Assembly (NCBI GenBank): GCA_031426735.1
Contig: JASJPK010000048.1
Span: 100,465 to 164,464 of the forward strand
Source: PFJX01 sp031426735
GTDB lineage: Bacteria; Pseudomonadota; Gammaproteobacteria; Burkholderiales; Thiobacillaceae
Length of the DNA: 64,000 nt
Direction: 5' to 3'
Shown: piece after piece, positions 28,701 to 35,927 of the stretch
Layout of the letters: each line of letters starts with the position of its first letter
How positions within the stretch are numbered: position 1 is the stretch's first letter
The notes under the pieces: generated by a model
Database searches by the model: none
Seen by the model: only the letters and a program-made list of their open reading frames with translations
Told to the model about the DNA's origin: nothing
Position numbers and translations under genes: made by a program

Positions 28701-29504
28701 GCGGTAGCCGACCGCCTGGCCCAGCCGCACGGCGGTATCGAGCAGGTTCTGCCGTTGCGCGTCGGTCAGGCCTGGCGCCGGGGTTTCCTCGATGACCTTC
28801 TGGTTGCGCCGCTGCACCGAGCAATCGCGCTCGCCCAATGCGACGACATGCCCTTTGCCGTCGCCGAAGATCTGCACTTCGATATGGCGCGCGTGTTCGA
28901 CGTATTTCTCCAGAAAGATGCCGGCTTCCTTGAAGTTGGCGCGCGCCAGCCGCTCCACCGACTGGAACGCCTCAACCAGTTCGTCGGCGCTCCAGATCAG
29001 CCGCATGCCGATGCCGCCGCCGCCGGCCGTGCTCTTCAGCATCACCGGATAGCCGATGCGCGCGGCTTCCGCCTGGGCGTGGCCGGCGTCGCTCAACAGG
29101 CCGGAGCCGGGCAGCAGCGGCACATGATTGGCTGCGGCCAGATCGCGCGCCGTGTGCTTGAGGCCAAAGGCGCGCATCTGCTCCGGGCTGGGGCCGATGA
29201 AGGCGATGCCGGCGGCGGCGCAGTCTTCCGCGAAACCGGGGTTTTCCGACAGGAAACCGTAGCCGGGATGGATCGCCTGCGCGCCGCTGGCTTGCGCGGC
29301 TGCCAGGATTTTTTCCGCGCGCAGATAGCTTTGCGCCGCCGGGCCGGGACCGATTTCGATGGCCGCGTCGGCCAGGCTGACATGCAGCGAATGCCGGTCG
29401 GCCTCGGAATACACCGCGACCGATTTGACGCCCATGCGGCGCAGCGTGCGGATGATGCGGCAGGCGATGGCGCCGCGATTGGCGATGAGTACGGTATCGA
29501 ACAT
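25719..29504 (-). CDS. Biotin-dependent guanidine (urea-type) carboxylase
   Basis: 1261 aa. Order: biotin carboxylase with ATP-grasp (~1-450; KSTAGGGGIGMRL, EVNTRLQVEHGVTE), KipA/AHS2-like domain (~460-770), KipI/AHS1-like domain (~845-1070) and a biotinyl domain with K1225 in VESMKMEF. It uses ATP and bicarbonate to carboxylate guanidine or urea. Homologues are usually named urea carboxylase, but the guanidine riboswitch and DUF1989 partners argue for guanidine. It is about 60 residues longer than usual because repeat DNA is translated in frame at ~605-662 (PPFEKGG, PPCPPLTKGG) and again at ~810-825 (PPFEKGGQGGF). The inserts lie between and at the edges of domains, so the enzyme may still work. 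Confidence 0.93.
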   Translation of the reverse strand: MFDTVLIANRGAIACRIIRTLRRMGVKSVAVYSEADRHSLHVSLADAAIEIGPGPAAQSYLRAEKILAAAQASGAQAIHPGYGFLSENPGFAEDCAAAGIAFIGPSPEQMRAFGLKHTARDLAAANHVPLLPGSGLLSDAGHAQAEAARIGYPVMLKSTAGGGGIGMRLIWSADELVEAFQSVERLARANFKEAGIFLEKYVEHARHIEVQIFGDGKGHVVALGERDCSVQRRNQKVIEETPAPGLTDAQRQNLLDTAVRLGQAVGYRSAGTVEFVYDTQSGQFYFLEVNTRLQVEHGVTEEVSGVDLVEWMVREAAGELDLSGFHAAPQGASIQVRLYAEDPGKDFQPAAGVLTQVEFSPQARIETWVERGSEVPPFYDPMLAKIIVKADDRAAALSKMQQALADTRIAGIECNLEYLRQILADNVFAEGRQTTRYLNAFRYRPATLDVIEPGVQSSIQDWPGRTGYWNVGVPPSGPMDHLAFRLANRLAGNAEGTAGLELTVAGPTLRFNTDAVIALAGADMGAELDGQPLANWAAHAIPAGSILKLGAIKDTGTRAYLAVRGGFDVPDYLGSKSTFTLGQFGGHAGRTLRVGDVLHIHLDLAQTVPPFEKGGLGQPETWPPSFGGLVSWLEVPSGISPDIAQVEPSLNPPCPPLTKGGVAVPYTHAWQIGVLYGPHGAPDFFTEADIEMFFATDWEVHYNSSRTGVRLIGPKPEWARRDGGEAGLHPSNIHDNAYAIGAVDFTGDMPVILGPDGPSLGGFVCPATIVQAELWKMGQLRPGDTVRFVRLSQADAERLEAAQDAAIATLSPPFEKGGQGGFGDGSASATSEENPVAQPILHRTPLTENPVEVVYRRAGDKYLLIEYGPLVLDLNLRFRVHALMTRLETEAIPGILDLTPGIRSLQVHYDSRRLPLDRLMDLLLAVERQLPAIEDMEVPTRIVHLPLSWDDAATRLAIEKYMQSVRKDAPWCPSNIEFIRRINDLDSIDEVKRIVFEASYLVMGLGDVYLGAPVATPVDPRHRLVTTKYNPARTWTPENAVGIGGAYMCVYGMEGPGGYQFVGRTLQMWNRWRDERQGAAQFTAGKPWLLRFFDQIRFYPVSAEELLQIREDFPLGRYKLRIEETTFRLADYNRFLADNAASIAAFKTQQQTAFEAERERWKAAGQADYATDASVAEAATDSELDLPEHGRAVASHIAGNVWKIMAAPGAKVKAGDPLVIVESMKMEFSVAAPCDGTIYQVFCREGGQVSAGQDLLVLVVD
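27039..27073. repeat. CCCCCCTTTTTCAAAGGGGGG element inside the carboxylase gene, copy A
   Basis: AAATCCCCCCTG followed by CCCCCCTTTTTCAAAGGGGGG. It is read through in frame as SPPFEKGGQGGF-like residues (~810-822) in a linker between the KipA- and KipI-like domains. Confidence 0.9.
27522..27682. repeat. MITE-like element inside the carboxylase gene, copies B and C as borders
   Basis: Border B (27522-27556) is CCCCCCTTTGTCAAAGGGGGG plus CAGGGGGGATTTAG. Border C (27659-27682) is CCCCCCTTTTTCAAAGGGGGG. Together with the enclosed ~100 nt they make a ~160-bp segment with repeat ends that is translated without stop or frameshift, adding roughly 53 residues within the KipA-like domain region. Confidence 0.8.
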
Positions 29505-29578
29505 GTGTCCTCGCTCGCGGGTCGTCCCGCATGCATTTCGTGCGCTGGACAGGTCGTCCTGTCGCGGCGTTGTTTTTC

Positions 29579-29678
29579 TTCCCCCTTTTTAAAGGGGGAT
29601 CGAGGGGGATTTGAACGAGGGTCGATCTGGCCGCCCGCGCTAAATCCCCCCCAGCCCCCTTTTTTCAAAGGGGGGTGT
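29579..29678. repeat. CCCCCTTT/AAAGGGGG repeat pair between carboxylase and DUF1989 gene
   Basis: Copy D (29579-29613) CCCCCTTTTTAAAGGGGG then GAGGGGGATTT; copy E (29641-29678) AAATCCCCCCCAG then CCCCCTTTTTTCAAAGGGGGG, in opposite orientation. The pair is a 100-bp inverted-end element like B/C in the carboxylase gene. Copy E supplies the last residues and the TGA stop codon of the upstream DUF1989 gene. Confidence 0.88.
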
Positions 29679-30330
29679 GCTTTGAGTCCCACACCAGAAA
29701 CTGCACCGGCGTCGGGTTGTAGGCGTTGCACGGGTTGTTCAGTTGCGGGCAGTTGGAGACCAGCACCCAGACGTCCATCTCGGCGTGCAATTCGACGTAC
29801 TTGCCCGGCCCGGAAACGCCATCGGCGAATGTCAGGTCGCCGTTTTCGGTGACTGGCACGTTCATGAAGAAGTTGATGTTGGGCACCAGATCGGCCTTGG
29901 AAAGGCCCGAGTCGGAATGCTGCATGGCGAGCAGGTAGTTGTCGCGGCAGCTGTGCATGAACTTCTTGCTCAGCGCGTAGCGCACCATGTTGCTCTCCGC
30001 CGCGCAGGCGCCGCCTAGCGTGTCGTGGCGGCCGCAGGTATCGGCGACGATGCTGAGCAGGGGACGCCCCTCGCTGCTATAGAGCACGGAACCGGTGGTC
30101 AGGTAGATGCCGCCCTGGCGCAGCATGGTTTCGGTGGCGCTGTAGTGCTCGTTGGTGTCGTGCCGGTTGTAGAAGATCACGTCGGCGGCCTGGTTGCCAT
30201 CGAGGTCGACGATGCGCAGGGTCTGCCCCTGCTTCACTTCATGCAGCCAGGGTTCGCCGGCGGGCAGCACGACGCTGTGGATGGCGTCGGCGGGATTCAG
30301 CGGGCTTTCCTGGATTCGGATGGCGGTCAT
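29665..30330 (-). CDS. DUF1989 urea-carboxylase-associated protein (probable carboxyguanidine deiminase subunit)
   Basis: 221 aa from ATG 30330 with an AAGGAGG ribosome-binding site; an upstream in-frame ATG (30387) would translate a repeat element. It matches the urea carboxylase-associated protein 1 type: GQTLRIVDLDGNQAADVIFY, then YLTTGSVLYS and ADTCGRHDTLGGAC with conserved Cys/His residues likely to bind metal. In guanidine operons the two DUF1989 proteins form carboxyguanidine deiminase (CgdAB), turning carboxyguanidine into allophanate and ammonia. Its C-terminus (TPL-stop) is encoded by a repeat copy, so the native end may have been replaced. Confidence 0.88.
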   Translation of the reverse strand: MTAIRIQESPLNPADAIHSVVLPAGEPWLHEVKQGQTLRIVDLDGNQAADVIFYNRHDTNEHYSATETMLRQGGIYLTTGSVLYSSEGRPLLSIVADTCGRHDTLGGACAAESNMVRYALSKKFMHSCRDNYLLAMQHSDSGLSKADLVPNINFFMNVPVTENGDLTFADGVSGPGKYVELHAEMDVWVLVSNCPQLNNPCNAYNPTPVQFLVWDSKHTPL

Positions 30331-30350
30331 GGCATCCTCCTTGTAAATCC

Positions 30351-30450
30351 CGTCATTCCCGCGAAGGCGGGAATCCAGTCCTGGCAACGGTCTGCATCAA
30401 TATAACAATCGGATTCAGGAACTGGATTCCCGCATGCGCGGGAATGACGG
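30351..30450. repeat. Inverted pair of CGTCATTCCCGCG...CGGGAATCCAG repeats
   Basis: CGTCATTCCCGCGAAGGCGG at 30351 and its inverted partner GGATTCCCGCATGCGCGGGA near 30425 enclose about 50 nt. This is a widespread intergenic palindrome type; another copy is at 14295-14324. It lies between the two DUF1989 genes of the operon. Confidence 0.88.
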
Positions 30451-30484
30451 AATGGGTGCGCGGGTTCTTTGAGCATTTCAACAC

Positions 30485-31219
30485 TTACACCAGATATTGC
30501 AGATCGGTCAGTTGCAGCGCGCGCCCGCATTCCGGGCGGAAGGCGCGGCAATAGTCGTCGGCCGCAGCCGGGCCGGAACGCCAGGCGCTGACGCCGACCG
30601 GCGCCGGGGCGTAGTCCGGACGCGGGTCGAGCGGATGCGGCGCGCTGGAAACGGCGACGATGACATCCATGTCCAGGCGCAGGTCGACGGCATCGCCGGC
30701 CCTGGCGTGGTTTTCGTGAAAGCGGAAACCGCCTTGTTCGTCGACGCTGACCTTGCTGAAGAAATTCACCGGCGCGACCAGATCGCGCCGGGTCAGGCCG
30801 TATTTGCCGATCTCGATCAGCAGGCCGTCCTTGCCGGCGCGGTACATGCCGTTGCGGTGCTGCTGGTAGTTGTGGGCGCCGTACTTGGCGTGCATCCGTT
30901 CGGCGTCGAGCAGCAGCCCGAGCGGATCGTGCCAGCCCAGGCTGTCGGCGGTGACCGAAGCCATCGCGCAGCCCATGTCGCTCATCAGCACATGGCCACG
31001 CGTGTAGTGCGCGGTGTGCTGCGCCTTCAGCGAATCGGGCATGTTGTAGCGTTCCAGCTTCTGGCCGGCGTTGTACAACACCAGCGCCAGATTGGCGCCG
31101 TCGGCCTTGGCGGTCAGGCGCAGCGTGACGCCGCGCGGCAAGCGCCAGGACCAGTGGCAGCCGCCGGGAACGGTTTCTTGCCAGAGCAGTTTTTCGGGGG
31201 GGATGGTCGCTAAGGTCAT
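30485..31219 (-). CDS. DUF1989 urea-carboxylase-associated protein (second probable carboxyguanidine deiminase subunit)
   Basis: 244 aa. It matches the urea carboxylase-associated protein 2 type: LLWQETVPGGCHWSWRLPRG near the start, RYNMPDSLKAQHT, VLMSDMGCAMAS and DSLGWHDPLG. It is a distant paralogue of the next gene downstream and probably its partner in deiminating carboxyguanidine. Its ATG overlaps the stop codon of the ABC ATPase gene by four bases, so import and catabolism are translationally linked. Confidence 0.88.
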   Translation of the reverse strand: MTLATIPPEKLLWQETVPGGCHWSWRLPRGVTLRLTAKADGANLALVLYNAGQKLERYNMPDSLKAQHTAHYTRGHVLMSDMGCAMASVTADSLGWHDPLGLLLDAERMHAKYGAHNYQQHRNGMYRAGKDGLLIEIGKYGLTRRDLVAPVNFFSKVSVDEQGGFRFHENHARAGDAVDLRLDMDVIVAVSSAPHPLDPRPDYAPAPVGVSAWRSGPAAADDYCRAFRPECGRALQLTDLQYLV

Positions 31220-32055
31220 GCCGCCACCCCGCCCAGATTGAGTTGATCGAGCATGTCCTGATCGGTCTGCATGCCGGAGGTCTCCTTGATGCGTGCCAGG
31301 ATTTCCTTTTTCAGCGCGAGGAATTCCGGCGTGTGTTTCATGTCCTGCTCGCGCTCGGCAGGCAGCGGCACGGTGTAGATGCTGTCGATGCGGCCCGGAC
31401 GCGGCGCCATCAGCACGACGCGGTCGGCCAGGTAGATCGCTTCCTCGACGTCGTGCGTGACGAAGGCGATGGTCGGTTTTTCCAGCTTGTGCACATGCAG
31501 GATCAGGTCGTGCATGACTTCCCGCGTCTGCGCGTCGAGCGCGCCGAACGGCTCGTCCATCAGCAGGATCTGCGGCCGCCCCATCAAGGCGCGGGCGATG
31601 GCGACGCGCTGCTGCATGCCGCCGGAAAGCTGGTTGGGATAGGCGTTGGCGGCGGCATTCAGACCCATCAGGCCGAGCAGCGCATCGGCGCGGCCGGAAG
31701 CCGCTTCGACATCGCTGTCGCTCAGATTTTCGCGGCCATGGCGCAGTTGCCGGCTGAACTTGATGTTCTCCATCACCTTCAGCCAGGGATACAGGCTGTA
31801 ATGCTGGAACACCATCGCCCGCTCGGCGCCGGGGCCGGCGACCGGCCGGCCATCGGTCAGCACCTCGCCGGCGGTGTGGTATTCGAGGCCGCCGATGATG
31901 CGCAGCAAGGTCGATTTGCCGCAGCCGGAAGCGCCGACGAAGGTGACGAATTCGTTGTCGGCGATGTCCAGGCTGACGTCCTTGAGCGCCTCGACGGTGT
32001 GCGGGCCGTAGCCGAACACCTTGCCAACCTGCTGGATGGAAATCTTCGTGCTCAT
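31216..32055 (-). CDS. ABC transporter ATP-binding protein (NitT/TauT type)
   Basis: 279 aa. Walker A GASGCGKST, Q-loop MVFQHYSLYPW, signature LSGGMQQR, Walker B ILLMDEP and switch His in FVTHDVEEA are all present. It powers the importer formed with the permease just upstream (4-nt overlap) and the binding protein. ATG 32055 is chosen because upstream residues in the same frame are a shadow of the permease gene. Context points to guanidine or a related compound as cargo. Confidence 0.95.
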   Translation of the reverse strand: MSTKISIQQVGKVFGYGPHTVEALKDVSLDIADNEFVTFVGASGCGKSTLLRIIGGLEYHTAGEVLTDGRPVAGPGAERAMVFQHYSLYPWLKVMENIKFSRQLRHGRENLSDSDVEAASGRADALLGLMGLNAAANAYPNQLSGGMQQRVAIARALMGRPQILLMDEPFGALDAQTREVMHDLILHVHKLEKPTIAFVTHDVEEAIYLADRVVLMAPRPGRIDSIYTVPLPAEREQDMKHTPEFLALKKEILARIKETSGMQTDQDMLDQLNLGGVAA

Positions 32056-32867
32056 GATCTGAGGTACAGCCAGGGAAAGGCCTTGCGGTGGGCGAAACGG
32101 AACATCTGGTCCATGACCAGGCCGATCAGGCCGATCAGGATGATGCCGACGAAGATCTTGTCGGTCTGCAGAAAGCGCTGCGCCTTCAGGATCGAGTAAC
32201 CGAGGCCGGAGTTGGCCGCGACCAGTTCCGCCACGACCAGATAGGTCCACGCCCAGCCCATGGTGACGCGCAGGGTGTCCAGCAGCGCCGGCTTGGCGGA
32301 CTGGAAAATGACCTTTTCGATGACCTCGCTGCGCGTCGCGCCCATGGTCTGCGCCGCCTCGATCTGCGCCTGCGGCACGCGCCGCACGTCCTCGGCCATC
32401 ATCAGCAGCATCTGGAAGAAGGTGCCGATCCAGATGATGGCGATCTTGGACGATTCCTCGATGCCGACCCACAACATGACCAGCGGAATGAACGCCACCG
32501 CCGGCATGTAGCGGATGAAATCGGTGAGCGGTTCCAGAAACGCCTGCACCGGGCGGAAGGTGCCGACCAGCAGGCCGAGCGGCAGCGCGATGATGGCGGA
32601 CAGCAGAAAACCTGCCACCACGCGCCAGACGCTGACCCAGACGTCGTCCATCAGGTCGTCTTCGGCGTACCACTGCAGCAGGCGGTGAAACACGTCCGGC
32701 GGGCCGGGCAGGAACACCTTGTCGACGCCTTCCCCGCTCGCCGCGAACCACCACAGCGCCAGCGGCGCGAACAGTCCGAGCAGCGCGAACAGCCAGTACT
32801 GCGCGGGCGACAGCGGGCCGCGGATGGTCCACATGCCGGGGCGGCGGGGGCGTGAGCGGGGCGTCAT
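32052..32867 (-). CDS. ABC transporter permease (NitT/TauT type)
   Basis: 271 aa inner-membrane protein with about six hydrophobic segments. The binding-protein-dependent transport signature is seen near EAAQTMGATRSEVIEKVIFQ, the EAA loop that contacts the ATPase. It overlaps the ATPase start by ATGA and follows the binding-protein gene by 15 nt. An alternative ATG at 32834 would remove the Arg/Pro-rich first 11 residues. Confidence 0.94.
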   Translation of the reverse strand: MTPRSRPRRPGMWTIRGPLSPAQYWLFALLGLFAPLALWWFAASGEGVDKVFLPGPPDVFHRLLQWYAEDDLMDDVWVSVWRVVAGFLLSAIIALPLGLLVGTFRPVQAFLEPLTDFIRYMPAVAFIPLVMLWVGIEESSKIAIIWIGTFFQMLLMMAEDVRRVPQAQIEAAQTMGATRSEVIEKVIFQSAKPALLDTLRVTMGWAWTYLVVAELVAANSGLGYSILKAQRFLQTDKIFVGIILIGLIGLVMDQMFRFAHRKAFPWLYLRS

Positions 32868-32882
32868 GCGATTTGCCAGGGC

Positions 32883-33875
32883 TTATTTGACGCCGGCCGC
32901 TTCTTTGACCAGCGAGGCATCCAGCCCCTTGGCGTAATCGACCTTGCCTTCCATCAGCTTGTTGTCGACCAGGAACTTGGCGATGGTCGGGGCGACGCCC
33001 AACAACGAGGTCGCGTCGGTCGCCGGGCCGAATGCCTGCAGGTTGGCTTTCTGGTCGAAGAAGCGGGTGCCGGGCAGGAAGATCTTGTATTCCTTGGCCT
33101 CCATGCCGACCACCTTGGCCATGATCTTGGCGGCTTCATCCGGGTTGGCCTGGATGAATTTCTCGGTGTCGTACCAGGCCTTGATCATGCCGACGAAGTC
33201 CTTGCGCTTGGCTTTGATGGATTTCTCCTGCGCCACCAGCAGGTCGGGAATCAGGCCGGGCACATCCTTCGAGGTGAACAGCGCCTTGCCCTTGCCACTG
33301 CTCTGAATCTTGTTGACCCACGGGTTCCACACCACGGCGGCATCGACGCGGCCGGCCATGAACGCGGCGGCGGCATCACCGGCGGACATGTTGACCACCT
33401 GCACGTCCTTCAGGCTCATGTTGTTCTTGGCCAGCGCCATGGTGAGCAGGAAGTGCGACACGCTGAATTCTTCCAGCGCGATCTTCTTGCCCTTCAGTTC
33501 GGCGAACGACTTGATTTTCGGGCTGACCAGCAGCGCATCGTTGCCGGCCGAGTTGTCGTTGACCAGAATGGTCTTCAGCGCCAGGCCCTTCGACAGCGGC
33601 GCCATGGTGTCGCTCCAGGTCTGCGAGTTGGCGTCGACCTGGCCGGCGGACAGCGCGCTGATCGAATCGGTGTAGTTGGCGAACCAGACCAGCTTCACGT
33701 CGGCGCCATGCTTCTTGAAGTAGCCCTTCTGCTCGGCGACATACCAGGCTACCCAGCCCGGCCAGTCGGACAGGCCGATCTTGACTTCGGCCGCGGCCGG
33801 CAGCGGTGCGGCCAGGAAACCGGCGGCTAAAGTGAGGGCGGCAAGGCCAGGGGAAAGACGTTTGAGAATTCGCAT
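32883..33875 (-). CDS. ABC transporter substrate-binding protein (NMT1/NitT-TauT type), guanidine operon
   Basis: 330 aa with a Sec signal peptide (cleavage near PAAA/EVKIG, residue ~29). The mature part is an SsuA/NrtA-like periplasmic binding protein (LSDWPGWVAWYVAEQKGYFK, GRVDAAVVWNPW). First gene of the operon, about 50 nt behind the guanidine-I riboswitch. Such importers recur next to urea/guanidine carboxylase and are commonly called urea carboxylase-related transporters; guanidine import is inferred from the riboswitch. Confidence 0.93.
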   Translation of the reverse strand: MRILKRLSPGLAALTLAAGFLAAPLPAAAEVKIGLSDWPGWVAWYVAEQKGYFKKHGADVKLVWFANYTDSISALSAGQVDANSQTWSDTMAPLSKGLALKTILVNDNSAGNDALLVSPKIKSFAELKGKKIALEEFSVSHFLLTMALAKNNMSLKDVQVVNMSAGDAAAAFMAGRVDAAVVWNPWVNKIQSSGKGKALFTSKDVPGLIPDLLVAQEKSIKAKRKDFVGMIKAWYDTEKFIQANPDEAAKIMAKVVGMEAKEYKIFLPGTRFFDQKANLQAFGPATDATSLLGVAPTIAKFLVDNKLMEGKVDYAKGLDASLVKEAAGVK

Positions 33876-33924
33876 GACAGGCTCCAGTCGGTTCCGGGAA
33901 AAAGGGCGAGAGGGCGGCGCAGCG

Positions 33925-34022
33925 CTACCTCCCGGGCTTTTATCCCTCCGTGGAGCCCCGCCCGAGGGCGGAACCGGCCGGCTCTCGGACCAGACATCCC
34001 TTGCGGGACCGGAACCCTAGCT
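33925..34022 (-). promoter_or_regulatory. Guanidine-I (ykkC) riboswitch
   Basis: On the minus strand the segment reads CTAGGGTTCCGG, then CTGGTCCGAGAG, then ACGGAGGGATAAAAGCCCGG followed by GAGGT. These are the conserved blocks of the ykkC aptamer in order, with two variable hairpins between them. It lies between a sigma-54 promoter and the ABC binding-protein gene. Guanidine binding turns such operons on. The expression platform probably occupies 33880-33925 (CCCTTTTT run). Confidence 0.93.
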
Positions 34023-34060
34023 GGCCTAAGGCACATCGCTGCACCTCTCGACTGATCTTT

Positions 34061-34077
34061 AGCAGAAGCCGTGCCAG
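34061..34077 (-). promoter_or_regulatory. Sigma-54 promoter of the guanidine operon
   Basis: Minus strand CTGGCACGGCTTCTGCT: GG at -24 and GC at -12 are separated by exactly ten bases, and TGGCACG matches the strict consensus. Transcription would begin about 12 nt on, giving a leader that starts just before the guanidine riboswitch. It implies control by nitrogen limitation (NtrC) plus guanidine. Confidence 0.8.
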
Positions 34078-34219
34078 CAATTATGTTTAGTTAATAGTGC
34101 CGTTGAATCAACGGGTTGGGTATTGTTTCAGGGCAATTTGCCGGATCATTTGAAAAGGGCTGCACTATGTTGGTGCATGGCATCGGTTTCATGCCCCGCA
34201 CCGGAGCGGACCCCTCCGG

Positions 34220-34278
34220 GTAGGAGCGCCTTCCAAGGCGCGAAGAACGGACAATCGCGCCTTGGAAGGCGCTCCTAC
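34220..34278. repeat. Long inverted repeat, GTAGGAGCGCCTTCCAAGGCGCG family
   Basis: Second full copy of the element at 25587-25648, with arms GTAGGAGCGCCTTCCAAGGC and its complement. It lies between the sigma-54 promoter of the guanidine operon and the amtB terminator. Apart from these elements, 34078-34334 shows nothing recognisable. Confidence 0.85.
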
Positions 34279-34334
34279 GGCAACTGCGCGAAACGGGTTG
34301 TTACTTTGAAAAGTTGTCATCCGCGACACCCAAT

Positions 34335-34362
34335 GAAAAAGGGCGCCTCGCGGCGCCCTTTT
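34335..34362 (-). terminator. Terminator of the amtB operon
   Basis: AAAAGGGCGCC-TCGC-GGCGCCCTTTT, a perfect 11-bp stem with a 4-nt loop, ending 18 nt after the amtB stop codon. The A/T tracts on both sides would let it work in either direction. Confidence 0.9.
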
Positions 34363-34379
34363 CAAAGGCTAGGAACCGA

Positions 34380-35915
34380 TCAGAGGTTGTAGGCTCGTTC
34401 GCCGTGGCTGGCGGTATCGAGACCTTCGCGTTCCTGTTCTTCCGGTGCACGCAGACCCATGGTCATGTCAATCAGCTTGAACACGACGAAGGCAACCACG
34501 CCGGACCAGACGATCGCGGTGCCGACGGCCTGGGCCTGTATCCAGACCTGTGCGCCGATCGACGTGTCGATCACGGTGTTGTTGACGTAGTCGAGGATGC
34601 CGGTACCGCCCATCGACCAGGTGTTGAACACACCGGTCAGCAGTGCGCCCAGGATGCCGCCGATAGCGTGGATGCCGAATACGTCGAGTGCGTCATCCGC
34701 GCCCAGCATCTTCTTCAGGCCGGTCACGCCCCATAGACAGACGACACCTGCCAGAGCACCGATCGCCAGCGCGCCGCCGACGCCCACCCAGCCGCAGGCC
34801 GGGGTGATCGCCACCAGACCGGCTACCGCGCCGGATGCCGCGCCCAGCATGGAGGGCTTGCCCTTGAGCAGCCACTCGGCGAAGGTCCAGGTCAGTGCCG
34901 CAGCAGCGGTTGCGTTCAGCGTGTTGATGAAAGCCAGCGCAGCCGTGCCGCCCGCTTCCAGTGCCGAACCCGCGTTGAAACCGAACCAGCCCACCCACAG
35001 CAGGGAAGCACCGATCATGGTCATGGTCAGACTGTGCGGGGTGAAGGCTTCGCGGCCGTAGCCAATCCGCTTGCCGACCACGATGGCGCCAACCAGGCCG
35101 GCGATACCGGCGTTGATGTGAACGACGGTGCCGCCGGCGAAGTCAAGCGCGCCCTTCTGGAACAGCCAGCCGGAGGCGGCAACTGCAGCCGCGCCCGCTT
35201 CGGCGTCGGTGAAGGCATCCGGGCCGGGCCAGAACCAGACCATGTGCGCCATCGGCAGGTAGGCGAAGGTGAACCACAGCGCGGCGAACAGCAGCACGGC
35301 GGAGAACTTCATGCGCTCAGCGAAGGCGCCGACGGTCAGCGCCACGGTGATGGCGGCGAAGGTAGCCTGGAAGGCGACGAAGGTGAACTCGGGAATGACG
35401 ACGCCCTTGCTGAACGTGGCGGCGTTGGCGACGCTGCCGGTCATCGGGTCGAAGATGCCTCTCAGGAACAGCCGGTCGAAGCCGCCGATGAAGGCATTGC
35501 CCTGCGTGAAGGCCAGCGAGTAGCCGTAGATGGCCCACAACACGGTGATCAGCGCGAAGATCGAGAATACCTGCATCAGGATCGACAGCATGTTCTTGCT
35601 GCGTACCAGGCCGCCGTAGAACAGGGCGAGGCCGGGGATGGTCATCATGATGACCAGCAGGGTGGCAACCATCATCCAGGTGGTGTCGCCCTTGTTCGGG
35701 GTGGGAGCGGGAGCCGGAGCGGCTTCGGCCGGTGCTGCCTCGGCAGCGGCGGGGGCCGCTACGGGGGCTGCTTCAGGCATTGCGGCATCGGCGGCCGGTG
35801 CGGCGACGGCTTCGGTCGCAACTGCCGGTGCAGCTGGCGGCGCTTCCTGGGACAGGGCTGCGCCGGTGAATCCCAGCGAACCCAGGAGCATCAATGTAGC
35901 GAAGAGCTTTTTCAT
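34380..35915 (-). CDS. amtB: Ammonium transporter AmtB
   Basis: 511 aa. A signal peptide (~1-22) and an unusually long Ala/Pro/Glu-rich linker (~23-75) precede eleven membrane helices of the Amt/Rh fold. Family features include FYGGLVRSKN, the channel region DFAGGTVVHINAG with one pore His, and DVFGIHAIGGILGALLTG with the other. It moves ammonium/ammonia across the inner membrane. It follows glnK by 12 nt; GlnK normally blocks AmtB when nitrogen is plentiful. Confidence 0.97.
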   Translation of the reverse strand: MKKLFATLMLLGSLGFTGAALSQEAPPAAPAVATEAVAAPAADAAMPEAAPVAAPAAAEAAPAEAAPAPAPTPNKGDTTWMMVATLLVIMMTIPGLALFYGGLVRSKNMLSILMQVFSIFALITVLWAIYGYSLAFTQGNAFIGGFDRLFLRGIFDPMTGSVANAATFSKGVVIPEFTFVAFQATFAAITVALTVGAFAERMKFSAVLLFAALWFTFAYLPMAHMVWFWPGPDAFTDAEAGAAAVAASGWLFQKGALDFAGGTVVHINAGIAGLVGAIVVGKRIGYGREAFTPHSLTMTMIGASLLWVGWFGFNAGSALEAGGTAALAFINTLNATAAAALTWTFAEWLLKGKPSMLGAASGAVAGLVAITPACGWVGVGGALAIGALAGVVCLWGVTGLKKMLGADDALDVFGIHAIGGILGALLTGVFNTWSMGGTGILDYVNNTVIDTSIGAQVWIQAQAVGTAIVWSGVVAFVVFKLIDMTMGLRAPEEQEREGLDTASHGERAYNL

Positions 35916-35927
35916 GGTGGATTCTCC

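Noticed and set aside
25587..34278. CRISPR array
   Set aside because: The repeats are palindromic, irregularly spaced and inside or between genes; there are no uniform spacers or cas genes.
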